Assembly (NCBI GenBank): GCA_947651225.1
Contig: CANSYK010000001.1
Location: 59,077-123,076 of the forward strand
Source: an uncultured bacterium
GTDB lineage: Bacteria; Bacillota; Clostridia; Lachnospirales; Lachnospiraceae
Reading direction: 5' to 3'
Length of the DNA stretch: 64,000 bases
Position 1 is the stretch's first letter. The number at the start of each line of letters is the position of its first letter. The translations under genes were made by a program, and so were the position numbers. The notes under the pieces are model-generated. The model searched no databases. It saw nothing but the letters and a program-made list of their open reading frames with translations, and was not told where the DNA came from. Shown piece after piece: positions 29,939-38,535 of the stretch.

Positions 29939-32797
29939 TTAATCCATCTGGTTTACATTTGATTCTGGCATCTTAACTTTACCAGATACTTTTTTCTTAC
30001 TAAAATAATATTTATAAACATCCCTTGCTGTCTGTGCGGCATTGGAAGATGCATAGCCATTTGGTATAACACAGGTTACAGAAATCTCTGGATTGTTATA
30101 TGGCGCATAGGAAATAAATTCTGCATGGTTAGCATGAAACTTATTTAACTGCGCCGTTCCCGTTTTTCCAGCGACTTTCTTTTTTAATCCACTAAACATG
30201 GATGATGTAGAACTTGCTGAACTATTGGTCACACGGAACATTCCCTCATGAATATTATTCCAGGTAGAAGATGCCAGTTCCACCGTATTACGTACAGTAG
30301 GCTTATTCTTTAAAACTATTTTTCCATTGACATCTTTGATTTTATCAAGCAATGTCAGGTTGTAACAAGTTCCGCTGTTGGCAACAGTCGTAACATAGCG
30401 TGAAAGCTGGATAGGGGTATAGGCATGGGTTGCCTGTCCAATGGCGGCACGGACAATATCCGTTTTGGAAAACTGTGGTTTGGCCTCTGTGACTTCTACA
30501 CCAGAGGTTTCGGTCAGGCCAAACATATCCGCATATTTTTTTAAACGTTCCAGTCCTTTATCATCATTAACATAGCCGTTTGATTTTCCATATCCCAGTT
30601 CAAAGCCAACCGTATAATAAAAATAGTTACAGGAAGCCTCAATCGCCGTAGCGACCCGAAGGCCCCCATGGCCGCTTCTTTTCCAACAGCTTGGAGATGG
30701 TGTAATCTTGTCAAACTTTACATGGTCATTAATAATCGTACTTGGTGAAATCACGCCTTCTTCCAGTCCTGCCACGGAAGAAACTACTTTAAAGGTGGAA
30801 CCTGGCGCCAGCTTTTCCTGTACCGGACGATTCAATAGCGGAGAGGATGTTGCCTGTGTCAGATAGTTGTTAAAATAATCGGAATCCACCTGATTTGCCA
30901 TCTTATTGTTATCATAACTTGGATAGCTTACCATTGCCTTTACCTGGCCGGTATTGACATCCGTTACCACCAAAGAACCAGAACATGGTTCTAATCCCAA
31001 ATCACCAGGGGTAATCTCCAGATTTCTGATTTTTTTAATAATAAAGGAATATGGAGACATCAGGCCAAGTTTCAGTTTCTCATATTCATCCGCATTATAT
31101 TTAATATCTCCCTGGTCAAACAGAAGAAGACAGAGATCCCTGCCTGATAATTCATGTTGATGAATCAAATCGCTATAAACCATTTTCGGATAATCCACAT
31201 CATCATCCAAAAGTTTCATGCCATAGTCAATCAGTTTATCATAAATTTCTTCGGTGCTGAAATATTCTTCTCCAATGTTTAAAACACTTAAATCCACCCA
31301 ACTCTTAGAAATGGCATACTGCAAAAACTGGCTCAGGCTGATTTTATCTGCGACATATTTTTTAAAAATCGCATCGGAACTGTCCACATCATCTACCATG
31401 ATGATTCCATTTGTCTTTAACACCTTATAAAAATAATTAATAAATTCTTCCATTGTTTCAGATAGCTCTTTTGCTGTCCTTGTACTGTTCACCCCCAAAA
31501 TATTACGCATATTTTTTTTGATTTCTCTTGATTTTGCCTTATATTGCTTATGTGTCTGCTTTTCTAACCGGGAGGCATCCTTATCTGTAAACCGGGAAGC
31601 ATTGATAATATTATTTTCGATCAAAGCACTGTATACATCATAAATTGGTACTTTGATTTTAGAAGTGGACTGTCCCTTGGAACCGGCGCTATCGCTGTTA
31701 TTGATATTAGCGATTAAAACACCCGCAATATGTTCTTCTAATAATTTATAACATTCCTCCTGCAAAGTGGCATCAATTGTCAGATACAGATTGTTTCCGG
31801 CAACAGGTTCTTTCTCTTTTTCCACATTTTCAACCCGCATCGTTGTATCATTCACTGTCAGCTTTTCCGTCCCCTTTTCCCCACAAAGATACTCTTCAAA
31901 GGTACTTTCTATGCCGGAAATACCAATCTGGTCAGAAGTCGTATATGGCGTGTTTGGATTCTCTTCCCGAAGCTCTTCTAACCGCTCTGTTGTAACAGAA
32001 CCAGTATATCCAAGAATATGGGCAAAATATTTACTTTTGTTATAAACACGGGTAGCATCCTCTTCGATATTAATTCCCGGAAGCTCATTGTTATTTTCTT
32101 TAATTGCCGCTACCGTTTTATCATCTACATCCTGAGCCAGTATAATTGATTGATAATTTTTAAATCGGTTGATATACATAGCATAACGCACTGACATAAT
32201 TTGCAGTGCTGTTTCGTCATCATGCGTTTCCTGTCCTTTTTTATCAATCATAAATTTAGGACTTATAGAACTGTCATCATAACGCAAAAAATCAAAAAGC
32301 TCCTGTGCGGTCATGTCACGCTGCTCCTGATTTAAAGACTCTACTTTCGTAGAAAAAGCTTCTGCTTTAAAACGCAGCAATGAGTTACCGCTTACCGTAT
32401 AAACTGGTTTGCCCTTTTCCAGACGAATATAAAATTCAACCGAAAGTTTATCACCTTCCCGTTCCAAAATTTTAAGCAGATAATATATTTCCTGATTTTT
32501 TTCCTTAGAAGTCATATGGCTTGTAATATCATTTGCTGTAAAAACTACATTATATGAAAGATCATTGTAAGCTAACAGCTTTCCATTGCAGTCATAGATA
32601 TTCCCACGTGATGCCTTAATTTCCCTTGTCTGCTCTGTACGTTTTGCCGCTTCGCTTGCATAGGAATCGGTCGGAGCAATCTGTAATTGGAACATCCTAT
32701 TTACCAAAACAGCAAACAGAAGAACAAACAGGACCGCAACCGGTAAAAGACGTGACTCAAAAAAATTCCGTATATGTTCTTTTATCGTATCAAACAT
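29939..32797 (-). CDS. mrdA: Penicillin-binding protein 2 with a ~240-aa insertion
   Basis: 952 residues; class B PBPs of this type are usually 600-700. One N-terminal membrane helix (LPVAVLFVLLFAVLVNRMF), then the pedestal domain (SRGNIYDCNGKLLAYND). The transpeptidase domain carries STFK (Ser667), SCN (722-724) and KTGTA (878-880). Between the start of that domain (LTIDATLQEECYKLLEE, ~339-355) and its next conserved piece (GSLVVTDVNTGQVKAMVSYP, ~607) lies an insertion of about 240 mostly helical, charged residues of unknown role. With RodA and MreBCD it builds the side wall. It follows mreD by 24 bases. Confidence 0.92.
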   Translation of the reverse strand: MFDTIKEHIRNFFESRLLPVAVLFVLLFAVLVNRMFQLQIAPTDSYASEAAKRTEQTREIKASRGNIYDCNGKLLAYNDLSYNVVFTANDITSHMTSKEKNQEIYYLLKILEREGDKLSVEFYIRLEKGKPVYTVSGNSLLRFKAEAFSTKVESLNQEQRDMTAQELFDFLRYDDSSISPKFMIDKKGQETHDDETALQIMSVRYAMYINRFKNYQSIILAQDVDDKTVAAIKENNNELPGINIEEDATRVYNKSKYFAHILGYTGSVTTERLEELREENPNTPYTTSDQIGISGIESTFEEYLCGEKGTEKLTVNDTTMRVENVEKEKEPVAGNNLYLTIDATLQEECYKLLEEHIAGVLIANINNSDSAGSKGQSTSKIKVPIYDVYSALIENNIINASRFTDKDASRLEKQTHKQYKAKSREIKKNMRNILGVNSTRTAKELSETMEEFINYFYKVLKTNGIIMVDDVDSSDAIFKKYVADKISLSQFLQYAISKSWVDLSVLNIGEEYFSTEEIYDKLIDYGMKLLDDDVDYPKMVYSDLIHQHELSGRDLCLLLFDQGDIKYNADEYEKLKLGLMSPYSFIIKKIRNLEITPGDLGLEPCSGSLVVTDVNTGQVKAMVSYPSYDNNKMANQVDSDYFNNYLTQATSSPLLNRPVQEKLAPGSTFKVVSSVAGLEEGVISPSTIINDHVKFDKITPSPSCWKRSGHGGLRVATAIEASCNYFYYTVGFELGYGKSNGYVNDDKGLERLKKYADMFGLTETSGVEVTEAKPQFSKTDIVRAAIGQATHAYTPIQLSRYVTTVANSGTCYNLTLLDKIKDVNGKIVLKNKPTVRNTVELASSTWNNIHEGMFRVTNSSASSTSSMFSGLKKKVAGKTGTAQLNKFHANHAEFISYAPYNNPEISVTCVIPNGYASSNAAQTARDVYKYYFSKKKVSGKVKMPESNVNQMD

Positions 32798-32821
32798 TGC
32801 TTTGCCGCCTCACTTTCCATT

Positions 32822-33370
32822 TTAAACTACATGATAAGTGTCTTGTTTTTCAGCTTCTCCCTTTCCCAGTGGAATTTCCTGTTCCGGATACATTTTCTCT
32901 TCCAGCCAGTGCATAAATTTATAAATAAATATACCAATTACCGTTGTATAAATCATTTCTGGAATCATAACCTGTATCAGATAAACCAAAATCTCCAGTC
33001 TGCCCCGCATCAGAAAATAGCAGACATAATATAAAAAACCATATGCCAGATCACTGATGGCAAGAGCAAAAAGCGGTATTGCAAGGTCGTCTTTGAAATA
33101 CAGTTTATTGATCATTCCGTTGCAATAACCAATGAGTACATAAATAAAAATAGAAACCCCGACAACACTGCTGTACAGAAGGTCAATAAACGCCCCACAG
33201 AAAAATCCTGTAAAAAGACCAAGCTTTCTTCCATACATAAATCCTGCAGCCGAAGTAATCACTACAAGAAGGTTTGGCATAACATTTGTCAATTTCAGAT
33301 GTGGGAAAACGGAAGTCTGCAGTAAAAAGCAGACAATCGTTAACAGAAGCATACTGATATAGCGTTTCAT
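32822..33370 (-). CDS. mreD: Rod shape-determining protein MreD
   Basis: 182 residues with five or six membrane helices (MLLLTIVCFLLQTSVFP, VISAAGFMYGRK-type loop, FTGFFCGAFIDLLY). MreD is a poorly conserved integral member of the elongasome linking MreC with RodA and PBP2. Its ATG overlaps the mreC stop by four bases, and the PBP2 gene follows, so the identity is secured by position as much as by sequence. Confidence 0.9.
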   Translation of the reverse strand: MKRYISMLLLTIVCFLLQTSVFPHLKLTNVMPNLLVVITSAAGFMYGRKLGLFTGFFCGAFIDLLYSSVVGVSIFIYVLIGYCNGMINKLYFKDDLAIPLFALAISDLAYGFLYYVCYFLMRGRLEILVYLIQVMIPEMIYTTVIGIFIYKFMHWLEEKMYPEQEIPLGKGEAEKQDTYHVV

Positions 33371-34233
33371 TTAAGCATCTCCTCTAACTCAGCGGAATCT
33401 TTTACCTCCGTAATCACAAATACCATATCAAGATTGGAAAAATCCACAACAGGTGTCAGATACCCTTCCTGCGTGATATTTGAGGAATCTTTTTTCAACC
33501 CGCGAAGATATCCGACTAAAATTCCCGGAAGATATTTATCACTGATTTGTGAAGTGACAATTTCAGCTCCATCTTCGATTTCTACATTGCCATCAATTCC
33601 CGTTACATCAATTACTCCATCTTTCATCCTGACCAGGTTTCCGCTGACAATACAGTTTTCTGAATTTTTTAGTACAGTGCCATATACATTGCTGTCATCA
33701 TCAATAATCGAACGAACCTTTGCATATGATTTATTTACTTCGGTGATAATCCCAACAAGACCATCTCCTGCCATTACATTCATATTTTTCTTTAAACCGT
33801 CATCTGTCCCTTTATCAATAATAAAAATATTGTTCCAGTTTGTCGGATCTCCATTAATTACCCTAGCGGCAACTTTGGGATATCCGGCATACTGTTCGTC
33901 CAAATCATAAAGCTTTCGAAAATTGTCAAGTTCGTATTTATCCTGCTGCAGCAGCTTATTTTCTGCAGACAGTTCTGCTATCTCTTTTTTTAGTTTTTTA
34001 TTTTCGTCTACTGTTTTTTTCATTGTCGTAAAATAATCAAACCTGTCAGAAAGCTTTCTTCCGATGGAGTTAATTCCTTTTTGCATTGGTATCATAGCAT
34101 TTCCTGCTGCAGAGCGGATTGGTGTCATTTTATCTTCAAAACGATAGGAAATAACACCAAGTACAACGCAAAAAACAAGAACTGCCGCTAATATATATTT
34201 TGGATCGATCGTTATTTTCGTTTTCTTACGCAT
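33367..34233 (-). CDS. mreC: Rod shape-determining protein MreC
   Basis: 288 residues: one membrane helix (YILAAVLVFCVVLGVISY), a coiled coil (KKTVDENKKLKKEIAELSAE), then the beta-barrel pair with ARVINGDPTNWNNIFIIDKG and GLVGIITEVNKSYAKVR, the MreC core. It forms extracellular filaments or scaffolds that activate PBP2. Second gene of mreB-mreC-mreD, 17 bases after mreB. Confidence 0.94.
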   Translation of the reverse strand: MRKKTKITIDPKYILAAVLVFCVVLGVISYRFEDKMTPIRSAAGNAMIPMQKGINSIGRKLSDRFDYFTTMKKTVDENKKLKKEIAELSAENKLLQQDKYELDNFRKLYDLDEQYAGYPKVAARVINGDPTNWNNIFIIDKGTDDGLKKNMNVMAGDGLVGIITEVNKSYAKVRSIIDDDSNVYGTVLKNSENCIVSGNLVRMKDGVIDVTGIDGNVEIEDGAEIVTSQISDKYLPGILVGYLRGLKKDSSNITQEGYLTPVVDFSNLDMVFVITEVKDSAELEEMLK

Positions 34234-34250
34234 ATTTCCCCCTATTCCCT

Positions 34251-35261
34251 CTATTGCTCAAGAGGAACTGCATATTTTGCAGCTATCTTCGGATGCTCCG
34301 CCAGATATCCGATACCGGCGACTACAGTTTTTTGTGCATCATCCGTCGTATTAATTTTTATCCGGACTTCATTAGCAAGAAGCTGATTCAATCCTTCTAC
34401 AAAAGAAGTCCCTCCTGTTAAATAGATGCCGTTATGTACGATTTCTGAAGAAATCTCCGGCGGTGTATGCTCTAACAGAGAACTGATTTGTGCTGCAAAA
34501 ATATAAAAAATATCTTTTACCAGAGGATAAATTTCTCTAGAAGTAATTGTTATTTTTCCTGGAAGCCCTTTTAATACATCTCTGCCGACTACCGTGTAAG
34601 AGCGGTCGGATTCTACAGCGGACACCAGTTCAATTTTTATCTGCTCTGCCGTTTTTAATCCAATGACAATATTATAGTTCTTTCGGACATAATTTTGAAT
34701 TGCACGGTCAAAGTCATTGCCGCCATACGGCAACAGTCTAGAAACAACGATTCCTCCTAAGGAAAGCACAGAAATTTCCGCTGTATCCGCCCCAAGATTT
34801 GCAATCATTATACCGCGGGAACGTTCAATATCCAGTCCCAATCCATAAGCATCTGCAATTGGTTTGTCGATCAGGCAGACCTTTTGCGGCATGCTGTCAG
34901 ATTGGGTAATAATTTTAGAATAGGCTTGTTTTTCCACTTCTGTAATATCAGCAGGCACAGCAATATAAAACTGACAGCGTTTTAACTTTTTCCTGCCGGA
35001 AATTGCCTCACCCATAAAGTTCCAAAGTGCTACCATATCTTTCAGATGCGAAACGACACCTCTGCTTAAAGGCAGAGATACATGGATGCTCGGCGGTGCT
35101 TTTTCATACATTTCGTATGCTTTTTCGCCAATGGCAACCGGTCTTTTCTCCTTTCCAACTGTCGTTACGGCATTTCGCTCCAACAGAATAATGCCATTTC
35201 CATTTTTATATACTTTAATGGTACTGGTTCCAAAATCAATACCAAAAGTCCTTTTTGCCAT
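34251..35261 (-). CDS. mreB: Actin-like protein MreB/Mbl
   Basis: 336 residues with the actin fold: FGIDFGTSTIKVY (phosphate 1), MIANLGADTAEISVLSLGG (phosphate 2) and GIYLTGGTSFVEG (adenosine). It polymerises under the membrane and orients the cell-wall elongation machinery. It is somewhat divergent from Bacillus MreB (for example FGTST and ANLGADTAE in place of LGTAN and VDIGGGTTD), as in other Clostridia. First gene of the mre operon; radC lies just upstream in the same direction. Confidence 0.92.
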   Translation of the reverse strand: MAKRTFGIDFGTSTIKVYKNGNGIILLERNAVTTVGKEKRPVAIGEKAYEMYEKAPPSIHVSLPLSRGVVSHLKDMVALWNFMGEAISGRKKLKRCQFYIAVPADITEVEKQAYSKIITQSDSMPQKVCLIDKPIADAYGLGLDIERSRGIMIANLGADTAEISVLSLGGIVVSRLLPYGGNDFDRAIQNYVRKNYNIVIGLKTAEQIKIELVSAVESDRSYTVVGRDVLKGLPGKITITSREIYPLVKDIFYIFAAQISSLLEHTPPEISSEIVHNGIYLTGGTSFVEGLNQLLANEVRIKINTTDDAQKTVVAGIGYLAEHPKIAAKYAVPLEQ

Positions 35262-35300
35262 GAAAAAACCTCTTTTCCGTTATTTTTCACCGTTCTTTTT

Positions 35301-36011
35301 CTACTCTGGCGTCGAAAAATACCCGCTTTCTCTTACACTGATATAACGGTTATCACCAATAATAATATGGTCTAACAGCGGAATCCCAATTAGTTTTCCT
35401 GTTTCCGCAATTCTTTTTGTCAAAAGTAAATCTTCTCTGCTGGGCGACGGGTCGCCAGAAGGATGATTGTGCAATAATATAATCGCTACTGCCTTATGCT
35501 TTAAGGCATAGTAAAAAACTTCCCGTGGTGAAGCCAGTGCTGAATTAAACGAACCATTGGAAATCACAAGGTTGTTTACCACCGCATGCCTTCCATTTAA
35601 AACCAAAAGCCGTACCTGCTCTGTTTCCAAAAAACGCATGGAAGGCATAAAATATGCTGCAATCTGCGCCGGTTCTTCACAAATTAACTCCTCAAGCTGT
35701 TTTCTTCCCTTTAGCATCCGTTTGGCAATTTCTGTCAAACAGAGAAGCTGAATGGCTTTTACCCTTCCAATCCCTTTAATTTCACGAAGCTGTTCCAAAG
35801 AACTGTGAAATAACCCAGTAATTGTTTTACCAGGAAGTTTCTGTAACAGCCGTCTGGCAAGTTCTGTAGAACATTCTCCACGGCTTCCTGTACGAAGGAT
35901 TACTGCCAAAAGCTCACTGTCTGATAAACAGTGAGCCCCATATTTTTCACACTTCTCATACGGCTGCTCTGATTCTGGCATCTCCTTCATCGTAATACTG
36001 TCTTTTTCCAT
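35301..36011 (-). CDS. radC: RadC-family JAB-domain protein
   Basis: 236 residues. N-terminal helix-hairpin-helix region (LREIKGIGRVKAIQLLCLTE) and C-terminal MPN+/JAB domain with metal ligands HNHPSGDPSPSREDLLLT. The old DNA-repair assignment of RadC has been questioned; the domain suggests a metallo-hydrolase. Neighbours are mreBCD downstream, the classical radC-mreB arrangement of Firmicutes. Start at ATG 36011 is preceded by AAAGGAGG. Confidence 0.93.
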   Translation of the reverse strand: MEKDSITMKEMPESEQPYEKCEKYGAHCLSDSELLAVILRTGSRGECSTELARRLLQKLPGKTITGLFHSSLEQLREIKGIGRVKAIQLLCLTEIAKRMLKGRKQLEELICEEPAQIAAYFMPSMRFLETEQVRLLVLNGRHAVVNNLVISNGSFNSALASPREVFYYALKHKAVAIILLHNHPSGDPSPSREDLLLTKRIAETGKLIGIPLLDHIIIGDNRYISVRESGYFSTPE

Positions 36012-36178
36012 ATTGCCTCCTTTTTCAGAAGGCTCCCCACTATTTTCCATAAATACACACAATACCTATGTTATCACAAAATCCATTTTTTGTATAGAAG
36101 GGAAGTATGAAAATATCATGTATTTTTCGTAAAGAAATTCTCTGGTCAGTGCCCGTTATCGCATATTCGACAAAATAT

Positions 36179-37480
36179 TCAGAAATTTTGCGGAATTCGG
36201 ACAAGATTCGCATTTTTCATATATTGAAGAGACTTCGTAATTCCATATCTGGCATGATACCAGGTAAGCCCTCCCTGAAAGTAAACTGCATAGGGTGGTT
36301 CAATTGGTCCGTCTGCACTCAGTTCAATCGAAGAACCCTGTACAAATGCTCCGGCTGCCATAATCACATCGCTGTGATACCCGGGCATCGCATATGGCTC
36401 TGGTTTTACGTGGCTGTCTACCGGAGAAGCCGCCTGAATTCCCTGGCAAAACGCAATAACAGCTTCCGGTGAGCCAAGTGTCACTGCCTGAATAATATCA
36501 TGGCGGGATTCTGTACTATCTGGAATGACAGAAAAGCCCAGCTTTTCATATACATTTGCCGCAAAAACAGCCCCCTTTAACGCTCCTGCTGTCACCGTTG
36601 GAGCCAGAAAAAAACCCTGAAAGAAAGACTGATTTACCCCAAGGGTAGCGCCCACTTCTTTTCCAAGTCCCGGAGCCGTCAGACGATACGCACAAAGGTC
36701 AATGAATTTCTCTTTTCCGACAATATATCCCCCAATCGGCGCTAATCCGCCGCCCGGATTTTTAATCAGGGAGCCAACGCATAAGTCTGCGCCATATTGT
36801 GTCGGTTCTTTTGTTTCGACAAATTCCCCATAGCAGTTATCTACCATACAAATTACATCTGGTTTTACTGACTTAATAAAGGAAATTAACCCTCCAATCC
36901 TTTCTACCGATAAAGTTTTGCGTGTCGCATAGCCTTTGGAACGCTGTATTGTGACCAGTTTTGTTTTTGCATTTAATGCTTTTTTGATTCCCTCAAAATC
37001 AAAACTGCCATCCTCCAATAAATCTACCTGACGATAGGATATGCCAAATTCCTTTAATGAACCTGGTGGATTCTCCTCCTTGATACCGATTACTCCTTCC
37101 AGCGTATCATAAGGCTTTCCAACTGGAGAAAGCAGCTCGTCTCCCGGACGCAGAATGGCAGAAAGAGCAACCGTCAATGCATGTGTACCACAAGTTAGTT
37201 GTGGGCGTACCAGCGCTGCCTCTGTTTCAAACACTTCTGCATAGACTGCTTCCAGGGTTTCCCTTCCTAAATCATCATACCCATATCCGGTAGAACTTTC
37301 AAAACAGGCTGCACTGACCTTCTGGCTCTGCATGGCACAAAGTACCTTCATCTGATTAAATTCTGCCACTTCATCAATCTGTTTAAACCGTTCTTCCAAA
37401 TTTTTCTGTATGTTTTCGCAAAATTCATATACTTCTTTCTCTATTCCTGCTGCTAAATACAGTTCTCTTAAAGTCTCCAT
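36179..37480 (-). CDS. Methionine gamma-lyase family protein (aluminium-resistance type PLP enzyme)
   Basis: 433 residues, PLP-dependent fold type I, of the group named aluminium resistance protein or methionine gamma-lyase family in Firmicutes. Motifs: FESSTGYGYDDLGR, RPQLTCGTHALTVAL, MVDNCYGEFVE, and a lysine in GSLIKNPGGGLAPIGGY as Schiff base candidate. The true substrate is uncertain. It starts at ATG 37480 with AAGGAGG. An R2 relic separates it from miaA upstream. The family usually follows miaA, as here. Confidence 0.88.
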   Translation of the reverse strand: METLRELYLAAGIEKEVYEFCENIQKNLEERFKQIDEVAEFNQMKVLCAMQSQKVSAACFESSTGYGYDDLGRETLEAVYAEVFETEAALVRPQLTCGTHALTVALSAILRPGDELLSPVGKPYDTLEGVIGIKEENPPGSLKEFGISYRQVDLLEDGSFDFEGIKKALNAKTKLVTIQRSKGYATRKTLSVERIGGLISFIKSVKPDVICMVDNCYGEFVETKEPTQYGADLCVGSLIKNPGGGLAPIGGYIVGKEKFIDLCAYRLTAPGLGKEVGATLGVNQSFFQGFFLAPTVTAGALKGAVFAANVYEKLGFSVIPDSTESRHDIIQAVTLGSPEAVIAFCQGIQAASPVDSHVKPEPYAMPGYHSDVIMAAGAFVQGSSIELSADGPIEPPYAVYFQGGLTWYHARYGITKSLQYMKNANLVRIPQNF

Positions 37481-37522
37481 GCCAATGCCTCCTTCTTTCT
37501 GCCCTGCAACTACCTTGCTATT

Positions 37523-37587
37523 GTTACTATTCATGGCCATTCTAAACATCATAAAAAAACAACTGCTGCCTCTTGACTTGTCTATTT
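37523..37587 (+). repeat. R2 element, short copy
   Basis: GTTACTATTCATGGCCATTC and TAAACATCAT, then the CTGCTGCC block, ending CTTGACTTGTCTATTT. The same end (AAATAGACAAG) occurs in the 19290 copy. Its last bases CTA supply the stop codon of miaA. Confidence 0.75.
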
Positions 37588-38535
37588 CTCTGATTGCATA
37601 TGCTGATTCCAGTCATTAATGCAATAAGATAACAGTTCTTCTTCACTTTGAAACTGCTCTTTGTTAATCCAGGTCACATCACGTTCTCTCTTAAACCAGG
37701 TAAACTGGCGTTTGGCAAAATGCCTTGTCTCTTGTTTTATCGTTTCAAAGGCATGCTCCAATGTATCGTTTCCTTCCAAAGCTGCAGCAATTTCTTTATA
37801 GCCAAGTCCCTGCATAGAAACCATATCCTTTGTACAGCCCATTACAAGAAGATTTTTTACCTCGTTCACTAATCCTTCTTCCCGCATAACATCCACCCTA
37901 CGGTTAATTCTGTCATATAAAATTTCTCTTGGAAGGCTTAATACATAATAACGAAAATCATACTCTGCCGTCTTTTCTTGCTGCTTTTTATTGTGCTCGG
38001 ATATCTTTTTTCCTGTCTGTTGATAATATTCTAACGCACGAATCACACGTTTTACATTATTAGGGTGAATTACTTTAGCTGACTCTTTGTCTATCTTGGC
38101 AAGCATTTCATGTAATGCTTCGTTTCCGTGATTATCTGCAAATTTTGCAAGTCCATTGCGGTATGCTTCATCTGCCTTTGTTTCTTCAAAATCGACAGCA
38201 TATAAAACAGACTGGATATAAAATCCAGTGCCCCCTGTTAGAATCGGAAGCTTCCCTTTTGCATGGATTTGATTGATGCACTCTTTGCAGCGTAATTGAA
38301 AAACAGCAACATTAAATTCCTCAAAAGGTTCGTATTCATCAATCAGATAATGGGGGATTCCCTGCATCTGTTCTTTTTTAATTTTAGCTGTTCCAATATC
38401 CATATGGCGATATACCTGCATGGAATCTGCCGAAATAATTTCCCCGTTCAAGGCTTTTGCAAGCCCAATCGAAAGAGCCGTTTTTCCTACTGCCGTAGGG
38501 CCTGTTAAAATAAGTAATGGTTTCTTTTTATACAA
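37582..38535 (-). CDS. miaA: tRNA dimethylallyltransferase MiaA
   Basis: 317 residues. P-loop LTGPTAVGKTALSIGLA, ISADSMQVYRHMDIGTAK, and GGTGFYIQSVLY are MiaA hallmarks; the C-terminal RQFTWFKRERDVTWI is also typical. It adds an isopentenyl group to A37 of tRNAs that read UNN codons. Its start overlaps the mutL stop by eight bases (mutS-mutL-miaA operon). The final codon and stop come from an R2 repeat, so the C-terminus may differ by a few residues from relatives. Confidence 0.95.
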   Translation of the reverse strand: MYKKKPLLILTGPTAVGKTALSIGLAKALNGEIISADSMQVYRHMDIGTAKIKKEQMQGIPHYLIDEYEPFEEFNVAVFQLRCKECINQIHAKGKLPILTGGTGFYIQSVLYAVDFEETKADEAYRNGLAKFADNHGNEALHEMLAKIDKESAKVIHPNNVKRVIRALEYYQQTGKKISEHNKKQQEKTAEYDFRYYVLSLPREILYDRINRRVDVMREEGLVNEVKNLLVMGCTKDMVSMQGLGYKEIAAALEGNDTLEHAFETIKQETRHFAKRQFTWFKRERDVTWINKEQFQSEEELLSYCINDWNQHMQSEK

